This document shows, in pieces, positions 34,842 to 44,323 of a stretch of DNA of 64,000 bases. The position numbers and the translations under genes are program-made. The notes beneath the pieces are model-generated. The model was not told the origin of the DNA. It did no database searches and saw nothing but the letters and a program-made list of their open reading frames with translations. This DNA is from Bradyrhizobium sp. CCBAU 53340 (GTDB lineage Bacteria > Pseudomonadota > Alphaproteobacteria > Rhizobiales > Xanthobacteraceae). The stretch's first letter is position 1; every line of letters begins with the position of its first letter. Location: positions 5,766,001 through 5,830,000 of the forward strand of contig NZ_CP030055.1 of the NCBI RefSeq assembly GCF_015291645.1, in the 5' to 3' direction.

Positions 34842-36062
34842 TCAGGCCAGCGCGCTCTTCAGGTCGAAGCTTTCATCGGCGGCCTGCTCCGGCGTGATCG
34901 AGCGGTCCATCGCCTGCAGGCGGCGGCCGAACATGTGATCGCCGGCGCGGTTGATCGATTCGATGCCGAGCAGCCGGTCGCCGTGATAGCAGAACGCGGA
35001 AAACGCCTTCTTGGCGGGGCTACCGCGCAGCACGACGCGGTCGTAGCCGGTGGTGAGGCCGGCGATCTGCAGCTTGTCGTCGCCCTGGTCGCTCCAGAAC
35101 CAGGGATGGCCGTCATACGGCTTTTTGTCGCCGGTCAGCCGCGCCGCGAGGCAGCGGGCGTGATCGGTGGCGTTCTGCACCGATTCCAGCCGCAGCGAGC
35201 CGCCGAAGCGCGGGCTTGCGAACAGCGCGCAATCGCCGATCGCGGAGATGTTGGGATCGGCCGTCGACAGATATTCATCGACGATGATGCCGGCGGCAAC
35301 CGGCAGCCCCGCCTCGGCTGCCAGCTCGATGTTCGGCAGCACGCCGACACCGACCACGACGAGATCGGCAGGCAGATGGCGGCCGTCACTGAGACTGACG
35401 CCGGTGACCTTGCCGTTCTCGGCCTCGATCGAGGTGGCCTGCACGCCGAGATGAATACGGATGCCTGCCTCGCGGTGGCGTTGTTGAAAATACTCCGAGA
35501 CCTCAGCCGTCACCGCGCGCGCCATCACGCGCGGTGCGAGCTCGAGCACGTCGACTTCCAGCCCCTTGATCCGCGCGGTGGCGGCGAATTCGAGGCCGAT
35601 GAAGCCGGCGCCGATGATCACGGCGCGCGTCTTCGACGGCATGATCTGCCTGAGCGACTCGCTCTCGTCGAGGATGCGCAAATATTTCACGTCAGGTAGA
35701 TTGGCGTTGGGCAGATCGAGCAGCCGGTTGCGCGCGCCGGTCGCCAGCACGAGGTGGCCGTAAGCCAGCGCCTCGCCGGAAGCGAGCAGAACTTTTCGCG
35801 CGGCGCGGTCGATCGAGACGGCCCGGCCGGCGACCAGCTCAATCTTCTGGTCCTGGTAGAACTTTTCGGGGCGGAACATCAGGCTCTCCGGCCCCGCCGA
35901 GCCCTTGATGTAGGCCTTGGACAGCGGCGGCCGCTGATAGGGCAGATGCGCCTCGTCATTGATCAGGCAGATGCGATTCGAAAAGCCCGCCTGCCGCAGG
36001 GATGCCGCGACCTGGTAGCCACCATGGCCGGCACCGACAATGATCATCGGACCTTCCGTCAT
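34842..36062 (-). CDS. FAD-dependent ferredoxin/rubredoxin reductase-type oxidoreductase
   Basis: 406-aa flavoprotein of the class that reduces ferredoxins for P450s and dioxygenases. The N-terminal FAD motif IVGAGHGGYQVAASLRQAG is followed by INDEAHLPYQRPPLSK. The NAD motif is VIIGAGFIGLEFAATARIKG and the FAD-binding tail is ISAIGDCALF. The C-terminal reductase domain reads HPWFWSDQGDDKLQIAG. ATGs at 36074, 36062 and 36047 are all possible and none has a strong ribosome-binding site. It could serve the orphan P450 at 6.4 kb, but they are far apart. Confidence 0.88.
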   Translation of the reverse strand: MTEGPMIIVGAGHGGYQVAASLRQAGFSNRICLINDEAHLPYQRPPLSKAYIKGSAGPESLMFRPEKFYQDQKIELVAGRAVSIDRAARKVLLASGEALAYGHLVLATGARNRLLDLPNANLPDVKYLRILDESESLRQIMPSKTRAVIIGAGFIGLEFAATARIKGLEVDVLELAPRVMARAVTAEVSEYFQQRHREAGIRIHLGVQATSIEAENGKVTGVSLSDGRHLPADLVVVGVGVLPNIELAAEAGLPVAAGIIVDEYLSTADPNISAIGDCALFASPRFGGSLRLESVQNATDHARCLAARLTGDKKPYDGHPWFWSDQGDDKLQIAGLTTGYDRVVLRGSPAKKAFSAFCYHGDRLLGIESINRAGDHMFGRRLQAMDRSITPEQAADESFDLKSALA

Positions 36063-36304
36063 CGGACAGCCCATTTCTGCAAGACACGAGCGTCACCCAT
36101 GTCGTCTCCTCTCGCTAAAGATGGCTTGGCTAGCCTAGGAGGAGCCGGCGCTCGTGTCCGTCCCTAAACGAAGGCGCCCCCATTTGAGCCTATCGTTCCG
36201 CCGGACGCAAGAGTGGCCCGCTGGGCATTGACGGCCGGGGATTGTCACCCCTGCCCTTCTGCGATTTAGTTGCAGCAACGAACCTCCAGCCGGGGATTTC
36301 AAAA

Positions 36305-37099
36305 ATGCCAGCTCCCGTCTCAAAGCCCGACGATCCCGCGCTGCTGCGGATCGAGGGTGCGATCGCGACCATCACGCTCAACCGCCCCGCCGCATTCAAC
36401 TCGGTCAACCTCGCCATCGCGCAGAAGCTCGAACAGCTTGCGGCCCATATCGAGGGCGATGACGCCATCAAGGTCGTGGTGATCGAGGGCGAAGGCCGCG
36501 CCTTCTCGGCCGGCGGCGATCTGCAGACGATCGGGGCCGCGGCCGAGGCCAACACCGTGACACCGGTGGTTGGCGAGCTCTTGAAGCATTATCATTCCTT
36601 CATCGAGATCCTCAGGCGCATGCCGAAGATCTCGCTGTCCAGCGTCCACGGCTCCGCGGCCGGCGCCGGGATGGGCCTCGCCTTCGTCACCGATCTCTGC
36701 ATCGCCGCAGAGGATGCCAAGTTCACGCCCGCTTACGCCAAGATCGGCGTGTCGCCGGATGGCGGCTCGACGGTCGGGATCGTCGGCACTGTCGGCTCGC
36801 GCCGCGCGCTGCAGATTTTCCTCACTGAAGACAATTTTACCGCGCAGCAGGCCTATGAATGGGGCTTGGTCGCCAAGACCGTTCCCGCAGCGGAGTTGAA
36901 AGCCGCCACGCGACAGCTCGCCGAGCGTCTGGCGCAGAACCCGTCGGCGGCGATATCAGGCACAAAATCCCTCGTGTACCAGGCTGCCACCACGCCCGTA
37001 AAACAGCAGCTCGATGCCGAGGAGCACAAGATCATCATGGCGATGAACACGGAGGAGTTCCGCGTTGCCGTGAAGAAGTTCACGAGCAAGAGCAAGTAG
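36305..37099 (+). CDS. enoyl-CoA hydratase/isomerase family protein
   Basis: 264-aa crotonase-fold protein. The oxyanion-hole segments are AFSAGGDLQTIG and SVHGSAAGAGMGLAFVTDLCIAA. The usual catalytic glutamate position reads KIGVSPDGGSTVG, an aspartate-containing variant of the typical E-P motif, so hydratase activity is uncertain and isomerase or hydrolase activity is possible. Start ATG 36305 (MPAPVSKPDD). It has no fatty-acid oxidation neighbours and converges on the TRAP operon. Confidence 0.85.
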   Translation: MPAPVSKPDDPALLRIEGAIATITLNRPAAFNSVNLAIAQKLEQLAAHIEGDDAIKVVVIEGEGRAFSAGGDLQTIGAAAEANTVTPVVGELLKHYHSFIEILRRMPKISLSSVHGSAAGAGMGLAFVTDLCIAAEDAKFTPAYAKIGVSPDGGSTVGIVGTVGSRRALQIFLTEDNFTAQQAYEWGLVAKTVPAAELKAATRQLAERLAQNPSAAISGTKSLVYQAATTPVKQQLDAEEHKIIMAMNTEEFRVAVKKFTSKSK

Positions 37100-37103
37100 C
37101 GTG

Positions 37104-38444
37104 CTACTGAGGGCAGATGTAACCCGTTCCCGCCGGCGACTTGAAGCAGCCGACCGATTCCGGCAGCACGTGCCGTGGCAGCCACAGCACCACGCTCGGA
37201 AAGTAGATCGCAAAGGCGATGGTGGCGAAGAACACCACATAGATCGGCAGCGCCGCGCGCAGCGCTTTCGCGAAGCTGATGCCGACGAATTTCGACGCCA
37301 TCAGCAGCACGAGGCCATAAGGCGGCGTGATCAGGCCGAAGGCGAGCGTCGCGATCAGCACCACGCCCATGTGGACGCCGTTGATGTCGCCCGCTTCCGT
37401 CAGCGTGTTGACCAGCGGCATGAAGATGATGATGGTCGGGACCGGCTCGATGAAATCGCCAACCACGGTGAACAGCAGCACCATCAACAGCATGATCAAA
37501 TGCGGATCGTGGCCCGCGATCGAGGTGATCAAGTCGGCGATGTAGCTGGCGCCACGTAAGTAGGCGAGCATCCAGCCGAAGGCGTTGGCAGCGCCGATCG
37601 TGATCAGCGGCAGCGAGAAGATCAGGCCGGCGAGACAGAAATCGTACGGGATCTTCCTGAAGTGCCCGCGATTGAGCGCGGGGATCACGACCAGGATGAT
37701 CCAGACCACGGCGACGACGCCGGCCTCCGTCGGCGTGAACCAGCCGGTCAGAATGCCTCCCAGCAGGATCACCGGGATCATCAGCGGCAGGGCCGCATCG
37801 CCCGCCGCGAACACCACCTGGCGCAATGGCGCGCGCGGCTTGCGCAGGCCCGACGGGCCGAAGAAATAGCAATAGATCATCAGGCCGAAGCCGATCATCA
37901 GCCCGGGCACCACGCCCGCCATGAACAGGCCGGCGATCGAGACGTTGCCGACCGCACCATAGACCACGGCCGTGATGCTCGGCGGCACCAGCGCCGCAAT
38001 GGTCGAGGCCGACGCAATAATCGCGGCGATGAAGGCGGGCTCGTAGCCTTCGCGCTTCATCGGCCCGCCGAGCGCGCGGCTCATCACGGCGACGTCGGCC
38101 GTGGTCGAGCCCGACATCTCCGAGAAGAACATGCTGAAGACGACGACGACCTGCGACAGCCCGCCCCTGATATGCCCGACCAGCGACACCGAGAGATTGG
38201 CTATTCGCACCACCACATTGGCCGAGCTCATGAGCTCGCCGACCAAGAGGAAGAACGGGATCGCTAGCAGCGCCTCGGAATCGACGCCGTCAAAGATCTT
38301 CTGGATGATCGCAGCCAGCGAGACGTCGGATAGGACGGCGCCGATGAAGACGCCGGCCATCAGCGAGAACGGCACGGGCACGCCGAGATAGCCGAACGAC
38401 AGGAAGCAGATCGACATCAACGCAAGGACAATGGGTGCGCTCAC
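37104..38444 (-). CDS. dctM: TRAP transporter large permease (DctM)
   Basis: 446-aa membrane protein of the DctM family with about 12 helices, beginning IVLALMSICFLSFGYLGVPVPFSLMAGVFIGAV. The conserved middle segment is SGSTTADVAVMSRALGGPMKREGYEPAFIAAIIASAS, and VPPSITAVVYGAVGNVSIAGLF follows. It starts with GTG at 38444, overlapping the small-permease stop by 4 bp. With DctQ and DctP it forms a sodium- or proton-driven importer, probably for a sugar acid given the adjacent IlvD/Edd dehydratase. Confidence 0.94.
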   Translation of the reverse strand: MSAPIVLALMSICFLSFGYLGVPVPFSLMAGVFIGAVLSDVSLAAIIQKIFDGVDSEALLAIPFFLLVGELMSSANVVVRIANLSVSLVGHIRGGLSQVVVVFSMFFSEMSGSTTADVAVMSRALGGPMKREGYEPAFIAAIIASASTIAALVPPSITAVVYGAVGNVSIAGLFMAGVVPGLMIGFGLMIYCYFFGPSGLRKPRAPLRQVVFAAGDAALPLMIPVILLGGILTGWFTPTEAGVVAVVWIILVVIPALNRGHFRKIPYDFCLAGLIFSLPLITIGAANAFGWMLAYLRGASYIADLITSIAGHDPHLIMLLMVLLFTVVGDFIEPVPTIIIFMPLVNTLTEAGDINGVHMGVVLIATLAFGLITPPYGLVLLMASKFVGISFAKALRAALPIYVVFFATIAFAIYFPSVVLWLPRHVLPESVGCFKSPAGTGYICPQ

Positions 38445-39019
38445 GGCTGCGCCCTCATTTGCGCTTCGGTCACGACGGGCGCGGCATCTTCATCCGGCGG
38501 CTCAGGATGGTCAAAGCCGTTGCGCAGGCCGTTGACGAGCTGCTCGATCGTGAACAGGCCCACCAGGATGCCGGACAGCGGAATGATGGCGTAGAGCGAA
38601 GCGATCGGCGTACCCGACGGCAGGCGAAAGCTGCCGAAACCGCGAAGATAGTTCTGGTAGCCGTACCAGATCAGGCAAAACGCAACGCCGAGCACGATGA
38701 GGCGGATGATGATTTCGACGATCAGCCGCGGCGTGCCGTGCATCGCCTCGGAGATCGCGGTGAGATAGAGGTGGTCGTTGCGCCGCGTCGCGACCGCCGT
38801 GCCGATGAAGATCGCGTAGATGAACAGCGTCGAGGTGACCTCCTGAAGCCATAGCCAGGGATGGCCGATGGTGCGAGTGACGACGTCGGCGGTGACCGAC
38901 AACGAGAAGCCGAAGCACAGCACGCCGCACAGGATCATCAGCGCGAGCTCAAGCCAGTCGAGCCAGCGCCATTTCAGGTGGCGCTGGCGTTGCACCAGCA
39001 GTTTGTCGGCGATGGACAT
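38441..39019 (-). CDS. dctQ: TRAP transporter small permease (DctQ)
   Basis: 192-aa four-helix protein. The family core WLWLQEVTSTLFIYAIFIGTAVATRRNDHLYLTAISE is the DctQ signature region. It partners the large permease encoded by the overlapping downstream gene. A family C palindromic repeat separates it from the binding-protein gene. Confidence 0.93.
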   Translation of the reverse strand: MSIADKLLVQRQRHLKWRWLDWLELALMILCGVLCFGFSLSVTADVVTRTIGHPWLWLQEVTSTLFIYAIFIGTAVATRRNDHLYLTAISEAMHGTPRLIVEIIIRLIVLGVAFCLIWYGYQNYLRGFGSFRLPSGTPIASLYAIIPLSGILVGLFTIEQLVNGLRNGFDHPEPPDEDAAPVVTEAQMRAQP

Positions 39020-39046
39020 TGTTCTCCCCGGCTGCGCTTGGTTTCA

Positions 39047-39164
39047 CCTCTCCCGCTTGCGGGAGAGGTCGGCGCGGCGCGCCGGGTGAGGGTTCTTTCC
39101 TCTGGGGGATTGTCCCATTGCGGAGAGACCCTCTCCCCCGCCCTCTCCCGCAAGCGGGAGAGGG
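39047..39164. repeat. palindromic repeat family C, copy 1
   Basis: 118-bp element made of a CTCTCCCGCTTGCGGGAGAG palindrome, a unique middle and a second palindrome CTCTCCCGCAAGCGGGAGAG. A copy of the same length is at 53626-53743. Confidence 0.9.
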
Positions 39165-39193
39165 AGCGCACCGTCTTCTGCCGTGCAAGCGCC

Positions 39194-40189
39194 CTAATTA
39201 ATCGACCGGATCAGATCCTTGATCTTCTCGGCATGCGGGCCGAGCTCCTTGGCGAGCTTGTCGAGATAGGGATCGGCGATCGCGGTAAAACTCTTCTTGT
39301 CGACGTTATCCACGACCTTGACGCCCATCTTCTTCAGCTTCTCGGCAGCGCTACGCTCGAGGTCGAACGCCATCTTCGGCTCCTTGGTGCTGATCTCGTT
39401 GGCCGCAGTCTGCACCCAGCCCTTCTGCTCGGCCGAGAGGCTCTGCCAGAGCTTGTCGGAAACGAACACCAGCGCGTTGTTGGCCTCGTGCTCGGTGATG
39501 TTCAGCACCGGCGCGACCTCATAGTGCTTGTTGACGAGATAGACGTTGATGCTGTTCTCGGCGACGTCGACGACGCCGGTCTGTAGTGAGGTGTAGACGC
39601 TGCCGAACGGCATGTGCACGGTCTGCGCGCCGTAGGCCGGGAACATGGTGTCCTCGGTGGCGGTCGCCTGCACGCGGACCTTCAGGCCCTTAATGTCAGC
39701 CACATTGTGGATCTCCTTCTTGGAGTACATGTGGCGGACGCCCTGCGATCCCGTGCCGATGAGATGCAGGCCCTGCGTGGTCTCTTCAATCATGGTCTTG
39801 AGCGCTTCGAACACGCGGGGGTCGGCAAGCCCCTTGATCACGTGGTTCTCGTCGCGGAACAGATAATGCAGCGACATCACGCCGGCCTGCGGCGAGATCG
39901 TCGCGGTGTTGGCCGATGAGACGATGGAAAATTCGACGTCGCCGGCCTTCACGAGCTGGAGCACCTGCGGCTCCTGCCCGAGCTGCGCGCCGGGATACTG
40001 GTCGATGATCATGGCGCCTTTGCTCAATTCCTTGAGCTTGTCGGCAAAGAGGTCGCCGGCGATGGAGTAACCGGTGTTGCGGGGCTGGTCGTAGGCGAAG
40101 CGATAATGCTTCACCTCCTGCGCGCCGGCGCCCGTGACGAACAGCATGGCGGCCGCGGCCACCAACCCACGCAAGGATCGTGCAATCAT
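39194..40189 (-). CDS. dctP: TRAP transporter substrate-binding protein (DctP)
   Basis: 331-aa periplasmic receptor with signal peptide MIARSLRGLVAAAAMLFVTGAGAQ. Family features are GYSIAGDLFADKLKELSKGAMIIDQYPGAQLGQE near the N-terminus and the arginine-containing strand LKVRVQATATEDTMFPAYGAQTVHMPFG, which in this family contacts the ligand carboxylate. It is encoded between the dehydratase and permease genes and presumably binds an acidic sugar derivative. Confidence 0.93.
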   Translation of the reverse strand: MIARSLRGLVAAAAMLFVTGAGAQEVKHYRFAYDQPRNTGYSIAGDLFADKLKELSKGAMIIDQYPGAQLGQEPQVLQLVKAGDVEFSIVSSANTATISPQAGVMSLHYLFRDENHVIKGLADPRVFEALKTMIEETTQGLHLIGTGSQGVRHMYSKKEIHNVADIKGLKVRVQATATEDTMFPAYGAQTVHMPFGSVYTSLQTGVVDVAENSINVYLVNKHYEVAPVLNITEHEANNALVFVSDKLWQSLSAEQKGWVQTAANEISTKEPKMAFDLERSAAEKLKKMGVKVVDNVDKKSFTAIADPYLDKLAKELGPHAEKIKDLIRSIN

Positions 40190-40257
40190 CGTCTCCCCCT
40201 GTTTTTATCGCCCGCCGCTTTAAGCGGTCTGGCGCTCGTTCAAGTGTTGATCAGCCC

Positions 40258-41970
40258 TTACTCTGTCTTCTTCCCAGTCCTCTGCATAAAGTCGAAGTCG
40301 CAGCCCTCGTCGGCCTGCATGATGGTCTCGTTGAACAGCCAGGCGTAACCGCGCCGCGCTTCCTCGGGCGCTGCGGCCGGCTTCAACGCAGCATGCCGCC
40401 GCTCCAGCTGGGCGGCATCGACCAGCAGCTCGATGCTGCGCTGGGCCACATCGAGGCTGATCATGTCGCCGTTCTGCACCAGGGCCAGCGGCCCGCCGAC
40501 GGCGGATTCCGGCGTGATGTGGAGCACGATGGTGCCGAACGCCGTGCCGCTCATGCGCGCATCCGAAATCCGCACCATGTCCTTGGTGCCGCCACGCGCG
40601 AGCTTCTTCGGAATCGGCAAGTATCCCGCCTCGGGCATGCCCGGTGCGCCTTTGGGGCCGGCATTGCGCAGCACCAGCACGTCGTCGGCAGTCACGTCGA
40701 GATCGGGGTCATCGACGCGCAAGGTCATGTCCTCGACGGATTCGAACACCACCGCACGCCCGGTGTGCTTCAGCAGCTTCGGGCTCGCAGCGGACTGCTT
40801 GATAACCGCACCGCGCGGCGCGAGGTTGCCATGCAGGACGGCGAGGCCGCCTTCCTTCTTGATCGGATTATTGCGCGAGCGGATCGCGTCCTGGCCCGGC
40901 ACGTCCTCCGCATTGGCGACGACATCGCGCAACGCCTGGCCCGAGATCGTCTTCGCATCGAGATCGACGAGATCGCCGAGCTGCGCCAGCAATTTCGGCA
41001 CGCCGCCGGCGTGATGGAAATGCTCCATATAGTGCTCGCCCGACGGCTTCAGGTCGACCAGCACGGGCACTTCGCGGCCGATCTGGTCGAAGACCTCGAG
41101 ATCGAGCCGGTGCGGCGAGCGATGCGCCATCGCGGTGAGGTGGATCAGGCCGTTGGTCGAGCCGCCGATCGCCTGCAGCACGACCTGCGCATTTTTGAAG
41201 GAGGAAGGCGTCAACAGCTCGCTCGGCTTCGGCCCCTTGGTCTTGGCCATCTCGGCGGCGACCTTCCCGCTCGCCTCGGCCAGACGGAAACGCTCGGCAT
41301 GCGGCGCCGGAATGGTCGCGCTCATCGGCAGCGACAGGCCCATGGCTTCGATCATGCAGGCCATGGTCGAGGCGGTCCCCATCACCATGCAGGTGCCGAC
41401 CGACGGCGCGAGACGGCCGTTGACGGCCTCGATCTCGGCATCGTCCATGTCGCCGGCGCGATATTTCGCCCAGAGGCGGCGGCAGTCGGTGCAGGCGCCC
41501 AGCACCTCACCCTTGTGATGGCCGACCACCATGGGACCCACAGGAATGACGACGGTCGGCAGATCGGCGCTGATCGCGGCCATCACCTGCGCCGGCAGCG
41601 TCTTGTCGCAGCCGCCGATCACGATCACCGAATCCATCGGCTGGGCCCGGATCATCTCCTCGGTGTCCATCGCCATCAGATTGCGCAGGTACATCGAGGT
41701 CGGATGCGCAAAGCTCTCGGCGATCGAGATGGTGGGGAACACGAACGGCATCGCGCCCGACAGCATCACGCCGCGCTTGGCGGCCTCGATGATCTGCGGA
41801 ACGTTGCCGTGGCAGGGATTGTAGTCGCTATAGGTGTTGGTGATCCCGACGATCGGGCGCTCCAGCGCGTCGTCGGAATAGCCCATGGCCTTGATGAACG
41901 CCTTGCGCAGGAACAGCGAGAAGCCGGCATCGCCATAGCTCGTCAGCCCTTTGCGCAAACCACTCGTCAT
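40258..41970 (-). CDS. IlvD/Edd family sugar-acid dehydratase
   Basis: 570-aa Fe-S dehydratase of the dihydroxy-acid/sugar-acid dehydratase family. Cluster cysteines (numbered from the upstream GTG, +1) are C54 (YNPCHGN), C122 (GGCDKTLPAQ) and C195 (SVGTCMVMGTAST). The Mg ligand region reads NTYSDYN. The ATG at 41970 has AGGAG 7 bases upstream. Its place at the head of a TRAP operon under a divergent GntR regulator suggests an aldonate dehydratase (for example arabonate, xylonate or a related acid) rather than the branched-chain amino acid enzyme IlvD. Confidence 0.88.
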   Translation of the reverse strand: MTSGLRKGLTSYGDAGFSLFLRKAFIKAMGYSDDALERPIVGITNTYSDYNPCHGNVPQIIEAAKRGVMLSGAMPFVFPTISIAESFAHPTSMYLRNLMAMDTEEMIRAQPMDSVIVIGGCDKTLPAQVMAAISADLPTVVIPVGPMVVGHHKGEVLGACTDCRRLWAKYRAGDMDDAEIEAVNGRLAPSVGTCMVMGTASTMACMIEAMGLSLPMSATIPAPHAERFRLAEASGKVAAEMAKTKGPKPSELLTPSSFKNAQVVLQAIGGSTNGLIHLTAMAHRSPHRLDLEVFDQIGREVPVLVDLKPSGEHYMEHFHHAGGVPKLLAQLGDLVDLDAKTISGQALRDVVANAEDVPGQDAIRSRNNPIKKEGGLAVLHGNLAPRGAVIKQSAASPKLLKHTGRAVVFESVEDMTLRVDDPDLDVTADDVLVLRNAGPKGAPGMPEAGYLPIPKKLARGGTKDMVRISDARMSGTAFGTIVLHITPESAVGGPLALVQNGDMISLDVAQRSIELLVDAAQLERRHAALKPAAAPEEARRGYAWLFNETIMQADEGCDFDFMQRTGKKTE

Positions 41971-42013
41971 CACGTCACTCCTGAAGCTGCCATTGTGGTA
42001 CAGCCTGCCCCTC

Positions 42014-42089
42014 GATTGTCAATAAGACAGGCGTTGATCTCATCATTTCTGGACCACCGCACCGCAAACAGCCCAGATTATTGACAATC
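42014..42089. promoter_or_regulatory. GntR-type operator pair in divergent promoter
   Basis: Perfect 12-bp inverted repeat GATTGTCAATAA (42014-42025) and TTATTGACAATC (42078-42089), with 52 bp between, in the gap between the IlvD/Edd and GntR genes. The left arm is part of a smaller palindrome TGTC-AATAA-GACA. Two bound dimers could loop out both promoters. Confidence 0.7.
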
Positions 42090-42142
42090 CGCCCCTTCCC
42101 TGCTCCCTAAGGGCGAACCGGCAGGCGCCGGAGGCCGAGGGC

Positions 42143-42829
42143 ATGTCCAACATTCACACCGCAGACGCCATGCCTGCCAGGCGCGACGATCCTGATAACG
42201 TCGTCACACGGCTGGAGGAAGACATCATCTTCGGCCGCCTCGCGCCCGGCGCGCGCCTGACCGAGGACGCGCTGATGTCTCGATACGGCACCTCGCGCCA
42301 TTTTGTGCGGCAAGCGCTGGTGGATGCCGAGCGCCGCGGCATCGTCCGCCGCGAGAAGAACGTCGGCGCCACCGTGCGGTTCTATGCGGCCGAGGAGGTC
42401 CGGCAGATCTACGAAGTCAGGGAGATGCTGACGCGGCAGGCCGCGCTGATGATCCCCCTGCCCGCGCCGCAAGCGCTGATCGACGAACTGACCGCGCTAC
42501 AACGCGACTATTGCGCCAAGGCCGACCTGCGCGACCTGCGCGGCATCCACGAGGCCAACGATGCCTTCCACGTCGCGCTGTTCTCAGCCTGTGGCAATCC
42601 CTACCTGGTCCGCTCGCTGCAGGACTACATGAACCTGACGCTGCCGATGCGTGCGAAAAACCTCGCCGACCGCGAGGGGCTGGCGCAATCGCGACGCCAG
42701 CACGAGCTGATGATCGAGCTCTTGAAGGGGCGCGACAGCTGGGCGCTGGCGCAGCTGTGCGTGGATCACATGCAGTTCAGCAAGGCGGATTATCTGGCGA
42801 GGATTGCGGGGGAGGAGAGCAAGCGCTAG
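42143..42829 (+). CDS. GntR family regulator (FadR/FCD subfamily)
   Basis: 228-aa regulator. The N-terminal winged HTH reads LEEDIIFGRLAPGARLTEDALMSRYGTSRHFVRQALVDAERRGIVRR. The C-terminal FCD ligand domain has the metal-binding pattern EANDAFHVALFSACGN and later QHELMIELL. FCD regulators usually sense a carboxylic acid pathway intermediate. It is divergent from the IlvD/Edd-TRAP genes and probably represses them. Confidence 0.92.
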   Translation: MSNIHTADAMPARRDDPDNVVTRLEEDIIFGRLAPGARLTEDALMSRYGTSRHFVRQALVDAERRGIVRREKNVGATVRFYAAEEVRQIYEVREMLTRQAALMIPLPAPQALIDELTALQRDYCAKADLRDLRGIHEANDAFHVALFSACGNPYLVRSLQDYMNLTLPMRAKNLADREGLAQSRRQHELMIELLKGRDSWALAQLCVDHMQFSKADYLARIAGEESKR

Positions 42830-43032
42830 AGCGCTTGAGCGGCCAATCACGACTGACACCCCCTTGGTCGATTCGTCATCATACGAGAGCCGATCCGTCG
42901 CTTCGTCGAATGACCCATCTCAATTTCAAAAAAGCATTCCGCAAAATGGATAAATCTACGTGAAGTTGTGCCTTCGGTTGCCTACTGCTATGAACAAGAC
43001 TGCAATCTATTGAATGCGGATCGGCAAGAACC

Positions 43033-43467
43033 ATGGCTAGCGAGGGTCTGGAGCGAGTGGGTGTAGCGCCCCGCCCGGAGAGCGTCGTGTGGTATGAGCG
43101 GCTTGCTTGGGCCGCATTCGCAATTGGTCTTGCATCGGCCGCCTCGAGCCCCTCGACGCTCGTCAAGTACTACAAGCTGTACTCGATCGGCTATCTGATG
43201 ATGATCGCCCTTTCCCTTGCAGGCCAGCTGGTCTGGATTTGGCTGGTTGCTCGCAAGCGGCAGAACTGGGCGCGATGGATCAGCCTCATCTTGATGTTGC
43301 TCAGCATCCCGAACACCATCTGGGACATGGAAGAACGTTTCCGGCTCAATCCCCTCGCATCTGCCTTCTATTACACCGCATTCGTTGTCATGCTCATCTC
43401 CGTCATGCTGCTTTTCCGCAGTGACGCCCGCGAATGGTTTTCCCGAAAGCGCCCTTTGGCGATCTAG
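43033..43467 (+). CDS. small integral membrane protein, unknown
   Basis: 144-aa protein with four predicted helices: LAWAAFAIGLASAASS, YLMMIALSLAGQLVWIWLVA, WARWISLILMLLSIPNTIW and ASAFYYTAFVVMLISVMLLF. The tail is short and basic. I do not recognise a named family with confidence. It stands alone between the GntR and nitroreductase genes. Confidence 0.7.
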   Translation: MASEGLERVGVAPRPESVVWYERLAWAAFAIGLASAASSPSTLVKYYKLYSIGYLMMIALSLAGQLVWIWLVARKRQNWARWISLILMLLSIPNTIWDMEERFRLNPLASAFYYTAFVVMLISVMLLFRSDAREWFSRKRPLAI

Positions 43468-43605
43468 CTTCGGCCTGCTTGATCATCGCCTGCTGCACGT
43501 GGTGAACGGGAAAACGGCCGGGCTGCCCCCTCTTCAAAAGACTATGGACATGATCAAGGCCGTGAGGGAGAACGCGGCATCATGCCAATTTCAGGATGCC
43601 GCAAG

Positions 43606-44289
43606 ATGGAATTTGATGATGTCATTCTCGGCCGGCGAAGCATTCGCGGCTACAAGCCCGACCTTGTCCCGCCGGAATTGATCAAGGAAGTCCTGGCGCT
43701 GGCCATGCGTGCGCCATCGTCGATGAATACCCAGCCGTGGAATTTCTACGTCATCACCGGAGCACCGCTGGATCGTATCCGTCAGGGCAATACCGAGCGC
43801 AATCTGGCAGGCGTGCCGCACTCGCGCGAATTTCGAACCGGCCAGGCATTCGAGGGCGTGCATCGCGAACGCCAGATTGGCGTTGCCAAGCAGTTGTTCA
43901 GCGCCATGGGAATTGCGCGAGATGACAAGCAGCAGCGGCAAGAATGGGTGCTGCGCGGCTTTCGCCAGTTCGACGCGCCAGTGTGCGTGATTATCACATA
44001 CGATCGCCAGTTGGCCTCCAGTGACGACACGGCCTTTGACTGTGGCGCCGTGGCGACCGCGCTCGTCAACGCGGCCTGGTCGCGGGGGCTTGGGGCCGTG
44101 ATCAACAGCCAGGGCATCATGCAATCCCCCGTCGTGCGCGAACATGCCGGAATCGCGGACGACCAGGTGATCATGAAAAGCATTGCGCTCGGCTGGCCTG
44201 ATCACAGCTTTCCTGCCAATGCCGTCGTATCCGAGCGCAAGTCGGTCGATGAAGCGACGACTTTCGTTGGATTTGCGAGTGGAGCCTAG
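43606..44289 (+). CDS. nitroreductase family protein
   Basis: 227-aa FMN-dependent oxidoreductase. The FMN-binding N-terminus RRSIRGYKPD is followed by MRAPSSMNTQPWNFYVI. The C-terminal GWPDHSFPANAVVSER loop is typical of nitroreductase-family proteins. The ATG at 43606 (MEFDDVILGRRSIRG) was chosen because family homology starts there. Possible substrates are nitroaromatics, quinones or enones, and none is indicated by context. Confidence 0.9.
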   Translation: MEFDDVILGRRSIRGYKPDLVPPELIKEVLALAMRAPSSMNTQPWNFYVITGAPLDRIRQGNTERNLAGVPHSREFRTGQAFEGVHRERQIGVAKQLFSAMGIARDDKQQRQEWVLRGFRQFDAPVCVIITYDRQLASSDDTAFDCGAVATALVNAAWSRGLGAVINSQGIMQSPVVREHAGIADDQVIMKSIALGWPDHSFPANAVVSERKSVDEATTFVGFASGA

Positions 44290-44323
44290 AAGCAGACTTT
44301 GTCAATCAAGGCTTGTCACCCGT

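Noticed and set aside
40180..42084. 634-codon plus-strand open frame
   Set aside because: It mirrors the IlvD/Edd gene, whose cluster cysteines and motifs are intact on the other strand; the composition is that of a shadow frame.
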